Assembly: GCA_900545955.1 (NCBI GenBank)
Contig: URAU01000005.1
Location: 86,473-150,472 of the forward strand
DNA: 64,000 bases
Direction of reading: 5' to 3'
Source of the DNA: an uncultured Porphyromonadaceae bacterium
Lineage (GTDB): Bacteria > Bacteroidota > Bacteroidia > Bacteroidales > Muribaculaceae
Notes under the pieces: generated by a model
Database searches by the model: none
Told to the model about the DNA's origin: nothing
The model's input: the letters and a program-made list of their open reading frames with translations, nothing else
Shown here: positions 52,701-62,800 of the stretch, piece by piece
Numbering within the stretch: the stretch's first letter is position 1
Layout: each line of letters opens with the position of its first letter
Program-made: the position numbers and the translations under genes

Positions 52701-52805
52701 TGCCTGATGGTTGGAGGAAGATGTGTGTGATTGGTGAAGTATTATTGGGCGGAATAGAGCCGGCCGAGATGCGGTAGAGATGCGGGAGAGTGGCTGGAGA
52801 GGACG

Positions 52806-53912
52806 TCAGCGGGCTACCAGACCTACTACCCTTACCAGCGAGATGGGGTTTTCCGGGTCGTTGGCTATGAGCTGGAGCCGGGCGTTGAGAATGTCGGCCG
52901 GCAGGAGCGAGGGGTCGACGGTGACGGTGGCCGTGGCGTGCTTCCCTTTCTTGATTTTCGTGCGGTCGATGCTTACGGCCACACCGGGATCGGTGGTGTA
53001 GAGGCGCCGGATGTACATGTCGCTCTTGCCGCGGTTGTGTATGGTGAAGGTACGCGTCTGCGGCCCGTCGGCGGCGGTGAGCTCCCCGAAATTCACGCGG
53101 TCGGGGTCGACGGCCACCACCGGTGCTTCAGCCCGCTGGCGCGGGGTGAGGCGCGAGAAGTCCTCCTCCAGGATGGCTGTCAGGTCGATTTTCAGGGGCG
53201 TGGCGTCGGCCGAGGGGGCGATGAATACAGAGTCGGTAAGGATTCCGTAAAGTTCTGTCTGCGAGGGGGTGAGCGTAAGGGCGTAGACGGCCTGCTCGCC
53301 GGCGGGGATAGTGTCGCCGCCGGAGGTGGCGATGCGGATGTAGGTGGGCAGACCGCTCCAGCAGGGAGTCATTGGCTCGGCCGAGGCGTTGTAGACCTCG
53401 AGGAAGGCGGCTTTGGCCTTCCCCTTGGTGACGGTGCCGAAGGGGAGCTGAGTGGTGCGGAGCTTCATCTCGCCGTGTTCGATGGGGTAACGCGAGCGCA
53501 GGGTGTTGCTTGAACCGATTACAACGCCGCTGATTACCAGGCGCGTGCGCGGGCCTCCGGCGATGTCGACGGTGACGCTCTTGGAGAAGCGGCCGGGGCG
53601 CCCCGTGGGGTTGAATTTCACGCTGACTGTGGCGGTGTCGCCTACAGCGACGGGGGTCTTGGTATAGGCCGGGGTGGTACAGCCGCACGAGGCGCGGGCG
53701 GCGCGGATGGCTACCTCTTCGGGGCCATGGTTCACGAAGCTGAAGGTGGTGGATACCGAGCCGTCGTCTTCCTTGAAGGCGCCGAAATCGTGGGATGTGG
53801 CGAGCCATTCCACACCTTGGGCGGTCTGAGCCGGGGTGGTGGGCTGAGTGGAGGCGGCGGGGGCTTGGAGCGCTCCCAGAAACAGGGTGAGGCCGAAAGT
53901 CAGACGTTTCAT
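52806..53912 (-). CDS. Secreted DUF1573 protein, three-domain type
   Basis: 368 residues with a signal peptide (MKRLTFGLTLFLGALQAPA). The first immunoglobulin-like DUF1573 domain has ASCGCTTPAYTKTPVAVGD and NPTGRPGRFSKSVTV near residues 65-110; two more beta-sandwich regions follow. The Cys-Gly-Cys-Thr segment is a family hallmark of unknown role. It is followed in transcription by the WYL gene after a 105-base gap and preceded by a single-domain paralogue. Probably periplasmic or surface-exposed. Confidence 0.85.
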   Translation of the reverse strand: MKRLTFGLTLFLGALQAPAASTQPTTPAQTAQGVEWLATSHDFGAFKEDDGSVSTTFSFVNHGPEEVAIRAARASCGCTTPAYTKTPVAVGDTATVSVKFNPTGRPGRFSKSVTVDIAGGPRTRLVISGVVIGSSNTLRSRYPIEHGEMKLRTTQLPFGTVTKGKAKAAFLEVYNASAEPMTPCWSGLPTYIRIATSGGDTIPAGEQAVYALTLTPSQTELYGILTDSVFIAPSADATPLKIDLTAILEEDFSRLTPRQRAEAPVVAVDPDRVNFGELTAADGPQTRTFTIHNRGKSDMYIRRLYTTDPGVAVSIDRTKIKKGKHATATVTVDPSLLPADILNARLQLIANDPENPISLVRVVGLVAR

Positions 53913-53973
53913 TGGCTGATGGTTGGTGTTAACGTGGTGGAAATCAACTGACGGCAGTTTTGCCGTGGTGGTA

Positions 53974-54366
53974 TCAGCGGGCGTCGGGGTTAACGAAGCC
54001 TTTGATGCGGAGTGTTACCTTTTTCTGGCGCTTGGCGTTGGTCTTCACGGTGACGGTCTTCTCGAATTCGCCGGGGCGGCCGGCGGGGAGGTATGTCACC
54101 TTGATTTTCCCTTTTTTGCCTGCTTTGACGGGCTTTTTGGGGAAGTCGGGGCGCGTGCAGCCGCAGGAGGCCGTGGCGTTGAGAATCATCAGCGGGGCGT
54201 CGCCGGTGTTGGTGAACTCGAATTCGTGGCTTACGGGGCCGCCCTGCTCGGCGATGGTGCCGAAATCGTATGTCTTTTCGGCGAACTGTATGGCTGCCCC
54301 TTCGCCGTCGGCCCGGGCTGCAAGCGCGGGGAGCAGAAGAAGCAGGAGGGTTGTTAGGTATTTCAT
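53974..54366 (-). CDS. Secreted DUF1573 protein, single-domain type
   Basis: 130 residues with a signal peptide (MKYLTTLLLLLLPALAARA) and one DUF1573 domain carrying NATASCGCTRPDFPKKPVK and LPAGRPGEFEKTVTV. It lies 61 bases upstream of the three-domain paralogue and 13 bases downstream of rlmN on the same strand. The two DUF1573 genes look like a local duplication with domain gain. The function is unknown. Confidence 0.87.
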   Translation of the reverse strand: MKYLTTLLLLLLPALAARADGEGAAIQFAEKTYDFGTIAEQGGPVSHEFEFTNTGDAPLMILNATASCGCTRPDFPKKPVKAGKKGKIKVTYLPAGRPGEFEKTVTVKTNAKRQKKVTLRIKGFVNPDAR

Positions 54367-54379
54367 AGTTTATGGAATA

Positions 54380-55504
54380 TCAGATGGTTGGATTGTCGGT
54401 ATGGCTGCCTTCCGGCTCGGTGGGGCAGAGGTTGTCGCGGCCGGCGAGCATGCCGCAGGCAGCCATTATGTCCTCGCCGCGCGAGGCGCGTATGGTGGCT
54501 GTGATTCCTTCGGCGTTGAGGGCGTCGCGGAAGCGTTCCATCTTTTCGGGGGTGGAGGGGAGCAGGTCGGAGCCGGGGATTGCGTGGAAGCGTATGAGGT
54601 TCACGCGGCAGTCGAGGCCGTGGAGGCGTCGAGCGAGCTCGTGGCAGTGGCGCGGGGAGTCGTTGACGCCGCGGAACATGATATACTCGAACGAGAGGCG
54701 CCGCTGGTGGGAGAAATCGTAGCCGCGCAGCAGCTCAACGACCTCCTTGATTGGGTAGGCCTTCTCTACGGGCATCAGCGAGGCGCGCTCCGAGGGGTAT
54801 GGCGAGTGGATGGAGATGGCGATGTGGACCTTGGTTTCGTTGAGGAGGCGCTGCAGGGGCTGGAGCTTGCCTATGGAGCTGACGGTGATGCGTTTGGGGC
54901 TCCATGCCAGTCCCCATTTGGCAGTAAGTATCTCGATTGCCTGGAGCACGGGGCCGAGGTTGTCGGTGGGTTCGCCCATTCCCATGAAGACGAGGTTGGT
55001 GAGCGACTCGCTCGCGGGGATCGAGAGCACCTGGTTCAGAATCTGATGGGCTGTGAGATTGCCGTGGAAGCCCTGGCGGCCGGTCATGCAGAAGGTGCAG
55101 TTCATCTTGCATCCGGCCTGTGAGGATACACATAGCGTGGCGCGGTCGCGGTCGGGAATGTATACGGCCTCGACGTCGCGCCCCGGAGCGCCGCGGAAGA
55201 GGTATTTCACCGTGCCGTCGGTGCTACGGGCCTCGGAAAGAGGAGCCTCGCGGCCAACGGTGTAGCCGCATTCGGCCAGCCTGGCGCGCCCGGCTTTGGA
55301 GATGTCGGTCATCTGGTCGATGGATTCCACACGCTTGTCGTAAAGCCATTTGGCTATCTGCGTGGCGGCGAAGCGCGGCAGCCCGCATTCGGCCGCCACT
55401 TTGCGAAGCTCTTCGAGCGTGAGGCCTACGAGCGGGCGCGTTTCGCCCGCGGAAGCGGCTGGACGGTTGTCCCGTGAGGGGATATGCTGGATATTCTGAT
55501 TCAT
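54380..55504 (-). CDS. rlmN: 23S rRNA (adenine-C2)/tRNA methyltransferase RlmN
   Basis: This 374-residue radical-SAM enzyme methylates C2 of A2503 in 23S rRNA. The CxxxCxxC cluster motif is in QAGCKMNCTFCMTGRQGF near residue 130, and the second catalytic cysteine is in EDIMAACGML near the C-terminus. NLVFMGMGEPTDN and SIHSPYPSER are also typical. A TATCTTTG promoter element (about 55544-55551) lies about 40 bases upstream. The length is normal. Confidence 0.95.
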   Translation of the reverse strand: MNQNIQHIPSRDNRPAASAGETRPLVGLTLEELRKVAAECGLPRFAATQIAKWLYDKRVESIDQMTDISKAGRARLAECGYTVGREAPLSEARSTDGTVKYLFRGAPGRDVEAVYIPDRDRATLCVSSQAGCKMNCTFCMTGRQGFHGNLTAHQILNQVLSIPASESLTNLVFMGMGEPTDNLGPVLQAIEILTAKWGLAWSPKRITVSSIGKLQPLQRLLNETKVHIAISIHSPYPSERASLMPVEKAYPIKEVVELLRGYDFSHQRRLSFEYIMFRGVNDSPRHCHELARRLHGLDCRVNLIRFHAIPGSDLLPSTPEKMERFRDALNAEGITATIRASRGEDIMAACGMLAGRDNLCPTEPEGSHTDNPTI

Positions 55505-55560
55505 TGTGGGGAAGAAATGTCAGCTGGGCAACAAACTTGCCCACAAAGATAACACATTTC

Positions 55561-56541
55561 CTACTTAATTGACGCCGATTGTCCTAAAATCTTCTGACGG
55601 CGGTGCTTGGCGAGGTTGGTGAGGAGCATGCCGGCGATGATGGCTGCCATGGCGAGAATCTGGGGGAGGCGCAGGGTGGCCAGTCCCATCAGGACGGAGG
55701 CGATTGTGGCGATGACGGGCACGAGGTACTGGTAGATGGATACCAGCACGCTGCCTATCAGCTTGATGGCGGGGTTGACCATGAGATAGGCAAGGAAAGT
55801 CGGGCAGACCACCACGAAGGCTATCATGAGCCAGGGGGTGAGGGTTTGGCCTTCGGCATGGAAGAGCGGGGCGTGGGGAAATGCGCCGATGAGGAATATG
55901 GCGGGGATGAAGGCTGCGAGAAACACCCAGCGCAGCAGGCTGACGGGCCGGTAGCGGTGGGTCGGGCCTTCAAGCACAACGAGATAGATCGCATAGCAGA
56001 GGGCGCTTGCCAGAGCGAGGAGGTTGCCCAGCAGGGCGTCGGAGGCGTGCATGTCGGTGTGTCGGGCCATGATTACGATTACGGCGCCGGCGAAGGCGAG
56101 AATGATGCCGCCCAGCTCGAGCCACGAGGGGCGCGCATGCCGGAACAGGACGTTGATAAGTATCACGAACACAGGGGGAAGCGTCATGATAATCGATACG
56201 TCGATGGGGTTGGCGTAGCGAAGCGAGAGATTGAAGAGGAAAATGAAGGCGAATAGCCCGAGGCCGCCTCCGGCGAGGATGCGCGGGAAGTCGGCGCGGG
56301 CTATGCGGTTGTCGCCGCGCGTCAGCAGCGACGCCAGCCAGAAGAGAATGCATCCTCCGCCGAGGCGGAAGAGGGTTATGTCGTTGGAAGTCAGCCATTC
56401 CGGATTCAGGAACTTTACCACCGGGATGTTTACGCCGAAGAAGATGGTGGCGCCCATAATCAGCAGGTTGCCGCGCAGCGCGCCCGATTTTGCCGGAGCG
56501 CCCGATTTTTCAGGGACCGCAGCCGTATTTGATGTTGCCAT
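55561..56541 (-). CDS. EamA/DMT family transporter
   Basis: 326 residues with about ten membrane segments in two EamA halves (GNLLIMGATIFFGVNIPVVKFL at the start of the first, LLALASALCYAIYLVVLEGP opening the second). The N-terminus before it is Ala/Ser/Lys-rich. The family exports amino acids or other metabolites; the substrate is not predictable. It is followed by rlmN on the same strand. Confidence 0.87.
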   Translation of the reverse strand: MATSNTAAVPEKSGAPAKSGALRGNLLIMGATIFFGVNIPVVKFLNPEWLTSNDITLFRLGGGCILFWLASLLTRGDNRIARADFPRILAGGGLGLFAFIFLFNLSLRYANPIDVSIIMTLPPVFVILINVLFRHARPSWLELGGIILAFAGAVIVIMARHTDMHASDALLGNLLALASALCYAIYLVVLEGPTHRYRPVSLLRWVFLAAFIPAIFLIGAFPHAPLFHAEGQTLTPWLMIAFVVVCPTFLAYLMVNPAIKLIGSVLVSIYQYLVPVIATIASVLMGLATLRLPQILAMAAIIAGMLLTNLAKHRRQKILGQSASIK

Positions 56542-56818
56542 AGCCAGGAAGTTATTCTATATTTTAACCCCCGGGAGGGCACCGAAGTTCAAAAGGAGTA
56601 TTCGAAGAAAAGGCACCCGCGGCCGCTGGGAGAGCCGTCGGGCTGAAGCCCTCCCGCAGAACTACACGCGGGCGGCTTTGCGAGCGCTACCGGCAGGGGT
56701 GCAGAAAGGGGGTTGACGACATTTCCTGCATCAATAATACTGAAGCGCCACACAATTTAGTGTGGCGCTTCAGGAAGGGATTAAAGATACCCAGAAATAC
56801 TCGGGGTGTGGATTATTT
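56542..56818. other. Spacer with a palindromic element and a strong hairpin
   Basis: No gene is seen. It has a GTTCTGCGG..GGGCT-TC-AGCCC element on the - strand (56636-56662), related to the two intragenic copies, and a 13-base perfect hairpin TGAAGCGCCACAC with its complement (56741-56772) after the end of the giant gene. No T-run follows the hairpin on the - strand, so it may be an RNA-stabilising rather than terminating structure. Confidence 0.6.
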
Positions 56819-59800
56819 TCAGACCTTAATAGTCCGTAGGCATGACTTGCCAAAATCTGTTTCTACCACAATCAGATAAATTCCTTTGGGAAGAGTTGCG
56901 GTCTCAACAGATACTTCGGACGGGTGGTTGCTGAAATTCCGTGAGATCAGACGGGCTCCGCGCATGTCGAATATATGGACTCCGAGAATCGAACGTCCCC
57001 GGGTCTGTATGTTTATCATGTCGCGCATGGGGATGGGAGAAACTGAAATCTCAGAGGTGTCGACTGCAACATTTTCGACGCCGGAGGTCGAAACGATGAA
57101 GCGGAAAGACACAACCTCACTGTCGGTCATGTTGTCGGCCATGGCAACGGCCCGGATTACCATATCGTGTTCGATTCTGATTGGCAGGCCATCATACAGG
57201 GTGACGTTATCGGACAATTCGGTCGGATCGGAGCCGTCGGTGGTATAGAGGATAGATGCGCCTTTGGTGGAACATCCCAGATATACTTCTGTACCAGCGT
57301 CTACAGGCAAGTCGGTTGAAACCGAAGCAACGGGGCGGCTTACACGTCCAAGAATAGCGGGCGTGGCGGTAACATCGGCAATGGCTTCAAATCCGGAGCC
57401 AATGGTCTTGAAAAGAATTCGGGCTGTTCCGGCCATACGGGCGGAAACGGAGAAGCGGGCCTTACCATCGGCATCGGTGTAGGCTGTGGCCGGTTCGACG
57501 GGTACTACAGAGGGGGAGGTTGAGACGGCTGTTATAGCTATGCCTTCGCCTGCAGCCGCAGGTACAGCCGACACTTCTATTTCAAGTACATCGCCAATCT
57601 TTGTTTCAAATGATTGTTCCACTGAGATTGCGGAAAGCACGGGCCGGACATCGATTGTGGCGATATAATCGGAAGACATCGGAATCCCGGCGTAGCTTTC
57701 GACATCCTTGCTCACAAGTACTTCGACCTGAGGCGACTCGATTACAGATTCAGGGATAAACGTGACTTTGGAAGCGACTTCGCCATTGCCATTTTTCTGA
57801 TAATCGGGATATTCAATCCGGCCTCGAAGTATGCTGCCGTTCTGTTTGACGAAAATTCTCGAGGTGTTGGCAGTCGGGCACAGCATAAATTTGCTGAAAT
57901 CGATGGTAACGGCTGTGGGGGTAGCCGAGGCTGTTACAACGGCGGGCGCAACAAGATGCTTCATCGCGATATTGACGTCGAGCTGAGGGGGCGGCACGGG
58001 GAGCCAGTCGGTGGTGACGGTCTCATATCCTTCCTTCTCGAATTTGACCTGCCATAGACCTTCGGGAACATCCCAGCGGTAATAACCTTCGGCATCAGTG
58101 ATTACGGGATTGGACTGCCCATAGCGTGCGGCATCCCATACGGCTACCACCTCCTGAGAATCGCCCATAGAATCCTCGGAAATGGTTTTCTGATAGAGGG
58201 TTGCGGTAACGCCTTCGATACGCTGGGATTCAGAACCCTCGTAAACGAAGCCAGAGGGGTCCTGAATTGGATCGGCAAGAGGCTCGGGGAGGTCATCGCA
58301 ATTGCTGCAGAGGCAGGTGAATGAGTAACAGGTGCAGCCGTAGAGATTGCCACAATTGCAACGGAAAATGGTATGGGGGTCATCATCATCGTCGTCATCA
58401 TCGTCGTCGCAGGGCTTTTTGCAATGTTTCTTCAGCTCGTTGATGCGGCGGAACATGCTGTGCTGCCAGCCTTTGAAGCCTTGTTCGGCGGTGAAATCAA
58501 TGGCAAGATCGATAACAATCTTCTTGATAATTTGCTTGAGGGCCACCAGCGGGAGGGCAGTGCCACCCGAAGGAATCATCATGGCGACGGACGACAGGTC
58601 GTTGACGGCTTCGATTACGATTTTCAGTTCCACATAGTGGATTCTTGAAATTGCATATGCGACACCTTCGAGCTGAAGTTTCGTAAGTCCGTCAGGGTCG
58701 CAGTCGCACGACTGCGGAATCTGCTGGAGGAGTTTCAACATATCTTTAAGAGAGGATATACCATCGGCAATCATAATGAAATATTTTGCCAATGGCATCA
58801 CCTTGCCGATTTTACCTCGGAGGAATTTAAGGTTTTTCAGGGATGCACGGGTGGTTTTTGCCGCCGACTTGAATCCCTTCAGGGTATTTTTCGAACGGGA
58901 AAGGATTTTCTGGCGTCGCTCAATCTCCAACTCGATAACTACCCTCTCAAGTTCATCCGGAGCCTTTGCGAGCTGGTCCTGCAAGTCAGCAATCCATTTT
59001 TCCTGCTTCTTGACAAGGGTGGTATACGCCTCGATTGAGCTATCGTAGTTCTTGATTGTATTCTCGAAGAATTCTTCAAGCGAAGAGCATTTCCGGAGCA
59101 CATCTGTATAGAGGCTCTCGACATTATCGATGCAGGAGTTAATCTTATCGATAGTATCGTAGATGGATTTGATTACTTCATAAATCTTAGAGTAGGTGGA
59201 ATTATTGTCGTCGGACTGGGCCTCGGAGGCGGCGGCGAGAGCGCGCAATGGCGACGACTCGCCGGCGGAGAGATCGTACTGCCAGTGCTGGCGGGCGCCG
59301 GTATCAACCACGTCGACGGTAGAGCCGACGCTGCGGACGAACATCTGCGAGCCGTCGGTAACGGCTACGGCCCGGTATCCGGCACGTAGCCAGAAGTCGG
59401 CGGGATGGTCCTCGTAGTCGAGGATTGTGACCCCGCTTCGTGCAGCCAGTTCGGGATTGTCTTCGATGGTCGCGGCGAACATGTCGTCGAGACTATTGAT
59501 AAATTCTTTCTCAGCGTCGAGGCGGCGTTCCATCTCGTCGACCACGGCAGTGAGTTCGTCGACGGTCATTTCATCGGGATATTCGTCGGCATCGGAGCTG
59601 TGGATGGGTTCGTAGTCGTCGGCATCGGAATTGCGGTTCGACCAGTAGTCGGCCATCAGCATAGAGAATTCAGCGTCGAGATCGTCGAGCATCATGCGGT
59701 CGGCTTCGGGTTTGCTCTCGGAGAGCACGTTGACTTTAACGCCGACGGGGAGTTCGGAGGCCTTGAATGTACCCTTGGCGGTCCAGAGACCGAGAGCTGC

Positions 59801-62800
59801 GTTGTATTCGGCATAGAAACCGCGCCATTCATCCTTAGTGGTGTACACCTTGAGGAATACGGCCTGGGCTGCGTCGGCAGTGTTGTCGTTCAGCTCAATC
59901 TCGAAGTTGAAATCGGGATAAGCGGGCCAGAAGCGATAGTATGCGTTGCCTTCGATGCGATGATCCTGAAGATTGAAAACTGTAGACTGCTCGCGTAGCT
60001 CGCGGCCGCTGTGGTCGGTGTTGGTCATCGTAACTTTCGTGGCGAAGATGTGGTTGCGGTCGATTTTTACGTCGACGGCTTTCGATGCGAGCTGGGGGCC
60101 TCCGTCGGGGTCGTCGACCTTGGCCTGAATCGAATGGACAGAACCGTTGTATGCGTCAGGAAGAACGAAATTCCCGCTCCAGTAGCCGATTGCGTTGGAT
60201 TTGGCCGAGCCGATGCGGGAGCCGTTGTCGAAGATGGTGACGTCGGCATCGGGTTTACATTCGCCGGAGGCAGAGAGGTTTCCGTCGGTGATACAGGCGG
60301 GGACGTTGAGGTTGAGGTCGCGTGCGGTAAGGTTAACTACACCTATCGGTGAAGAAATCCTGCGCCCGTCGAGTGAAAAATCGGCCACAACGGTCATGGA
60401 TTTTTCGCCACCGGAGACGGCGCTGATGCAGAAGCGGATTTTGCCGCTGTTGGCGGAGAGAGGAATCTCGACAGTGCGTGTGGAGGCGTTGTATTCGTAG
60501 GAAGAGGGCGAACTGCCGACCATTACAGAATTCTCCTTAAACTCGACTCCTTCGGGAAGGGCAGCCTTGAGGCGCAGTCCGGAGATTTTCGAGGCGTATT
60601 CCTCCTTGAAGTCGATATAGGCGGTGGCGGTGACAATATTGCCGACCGTGGCTATCGTCTTGTTGAGGCCCACAGCAGTTGCGCTACCGGTGAAACTGAT
60701 GGAAGCGAAATCGAAAGCAGGGACGGAGGCAAACGCGGCACTGGCGGTAGCTCCGTCGACAACCGAAATTTCGGACGTAACGGCATAGCCGGTGCCCTCT
60801 GGAATGCCAGCTTCGGCAAACATCGTAAGGCGCGTCCAGACATCGGGATTTTCGGTCTGAAGGGCCACAATCCGGTAGGTTCCTTCAGGTAGCGCGTGAA
60901 TCCGTGCGGAGCCATCGGCGAAGGGGGCGTTTGCAACGCGATTGCCTTCGGAGTCGTATGCGATGGCGTATACCGAGCCTTCGGGGAGAGATTCGGCCGA
61001 AACGACTATGTCGCCGCGCTCAACAATTGTCAGGCTGAGTGATGCTTCCCCTCCCGAGGGGGTACATTCGGCTGTGGCCGGAGCGTAAAGGTCCTGGGGG
61101 GAGCAGGCGGTGACACGGAGGGTGCCCCCGTTCGAATCATATCCGACCACGGTGAGCCGGGGGAACTGGAGCGCCGATTCGAGAATCTTACCGGAGGAGG
61201 ATTCTGCGACGATGTATTCCAGAGACCGGGCATCGGAATAGTTTTCAGTAATCTGCCCCTCGCTGTTTTTCAAAGCGATGTTGAGGTTGATGACGGTACC
61301 CTGTATCGGACGTAGCCGAACCGCTTCCATGTCGAGCACGCCATTGCCTGCGGCGATGGCCCGGGCGATATCTTCAAGAGTGATTTCAAGGGAAGTATCG
61401 CAATAGTCTGATTTCGAAATAGTAGCAATGGCAGGTATCCCTTTCAACGGGATGCTGATGGCACCATTGGAATCCGAGCGACTGGCCGCGCGCGATTGCG
61501 AGCCATCGGCATACGTCTGGACTACGGTCACTTCGGCAGTCGGAACGGGGGAGCCGGTAAGGTTGTCGACTATGATTGCCTTTAGAGTGAGGTCTGCAAT
61601 CGGAGTTGCCTCGATGGCGATTATAGCTGTTTCTCCTGCCGTGACTGCAATTTCGTCTGGCAGCGACAAGCTATGGTTCAGGGGCTCGGAGGCGGAGCAG
61701 CGCAGGAGGTAGCGGCTTCCCGCAACGGCATCGGCGAAGTCCTGCCGATCGGATACGGTTGCACCTTCGGGTGTCAGCCATGTGAAACTGCATTGCGAGG
61801 AGATATCCTTGCCGTCGGGAGTTGAGACGACGGCTTTAAGTCCGGCGAAAGCCGGGAGATCTGTTACGGCGAGCGAGAGGGTGATATTCGCACCTTTTAT
61901 AGTGGCTGCCACGGGGTTGGAAATCCGGACTCCGGAAGCGTCGGTAAAATAGACCGAAATTTCAGAGCCATCGGCGAGGTTCGACATAACGTATCTTGCC
62001 CCGGCCTCTACGGCCATACTCTTGGTGGTATGCAAAGATGTGTTTTCGATAATAAGGAATTTGCCTTTCAGCCGAGCATCCGGAGTCTCGCCGGGAAGAA
62101 CCGCTGTTAGGCGGAAGCCGGCGCCTTCCTGAATGTCGGCGTTGGAGTCGCTGTAATCGAGGATTAAGTAGAATACTTCAGTGTCGGCAGAGGCGGTAAA
62201 GGTCTGTTCGACCGCATTACCGGTCCAAACAGGTCGGTATTTGGAGATTTCGGTTCCGTCGGCGGCTGTGAGCCGGGAGTTGTCGGAAAGGCCGAAGGTA
62301 ATCGAGTGGAAGGGGTTGCCATTGGCCGATGTTACGGTAAATGAGTAGCCGGCTGGAATATGCAACGCTCTGTAGCTGTCGCCCATCGCCACCGCGGCTG
62401 GATTCGAGAGGCTTAGGTTTATGCCGTTGAGGCTGAAAGAACTGAACGGAGTCCCTTCGGCAGGGGCAGAAGCGTTGTCGGTGAAATTAAGGCATACGGC
62501 GCCAACCGGGATTTCAGGCTCCATTTTATCGGCAACCGGCGTGGGGGTGCCCTCTTCTGCAATATCGGTGGCGATGAAGTTGATGAAGCGACTGTTCCCG
62601 GTTACCATAAAGGCGTATCCGCGGACTCTGTAGGTTTTCCCTTCATCCAGGGTGTTAAGAAGAGCCTTGCTGCTATATCCCAGGGAGCCGATAGCTGTGG
62701 CCCCGTCGAAGGAGAGATTGTAGTAGGAACCGGACATTGCAAACGTACCCACAACCTCGACGAATTTGATTTCCGGATTATTTACCCAGTTGTCGATATC

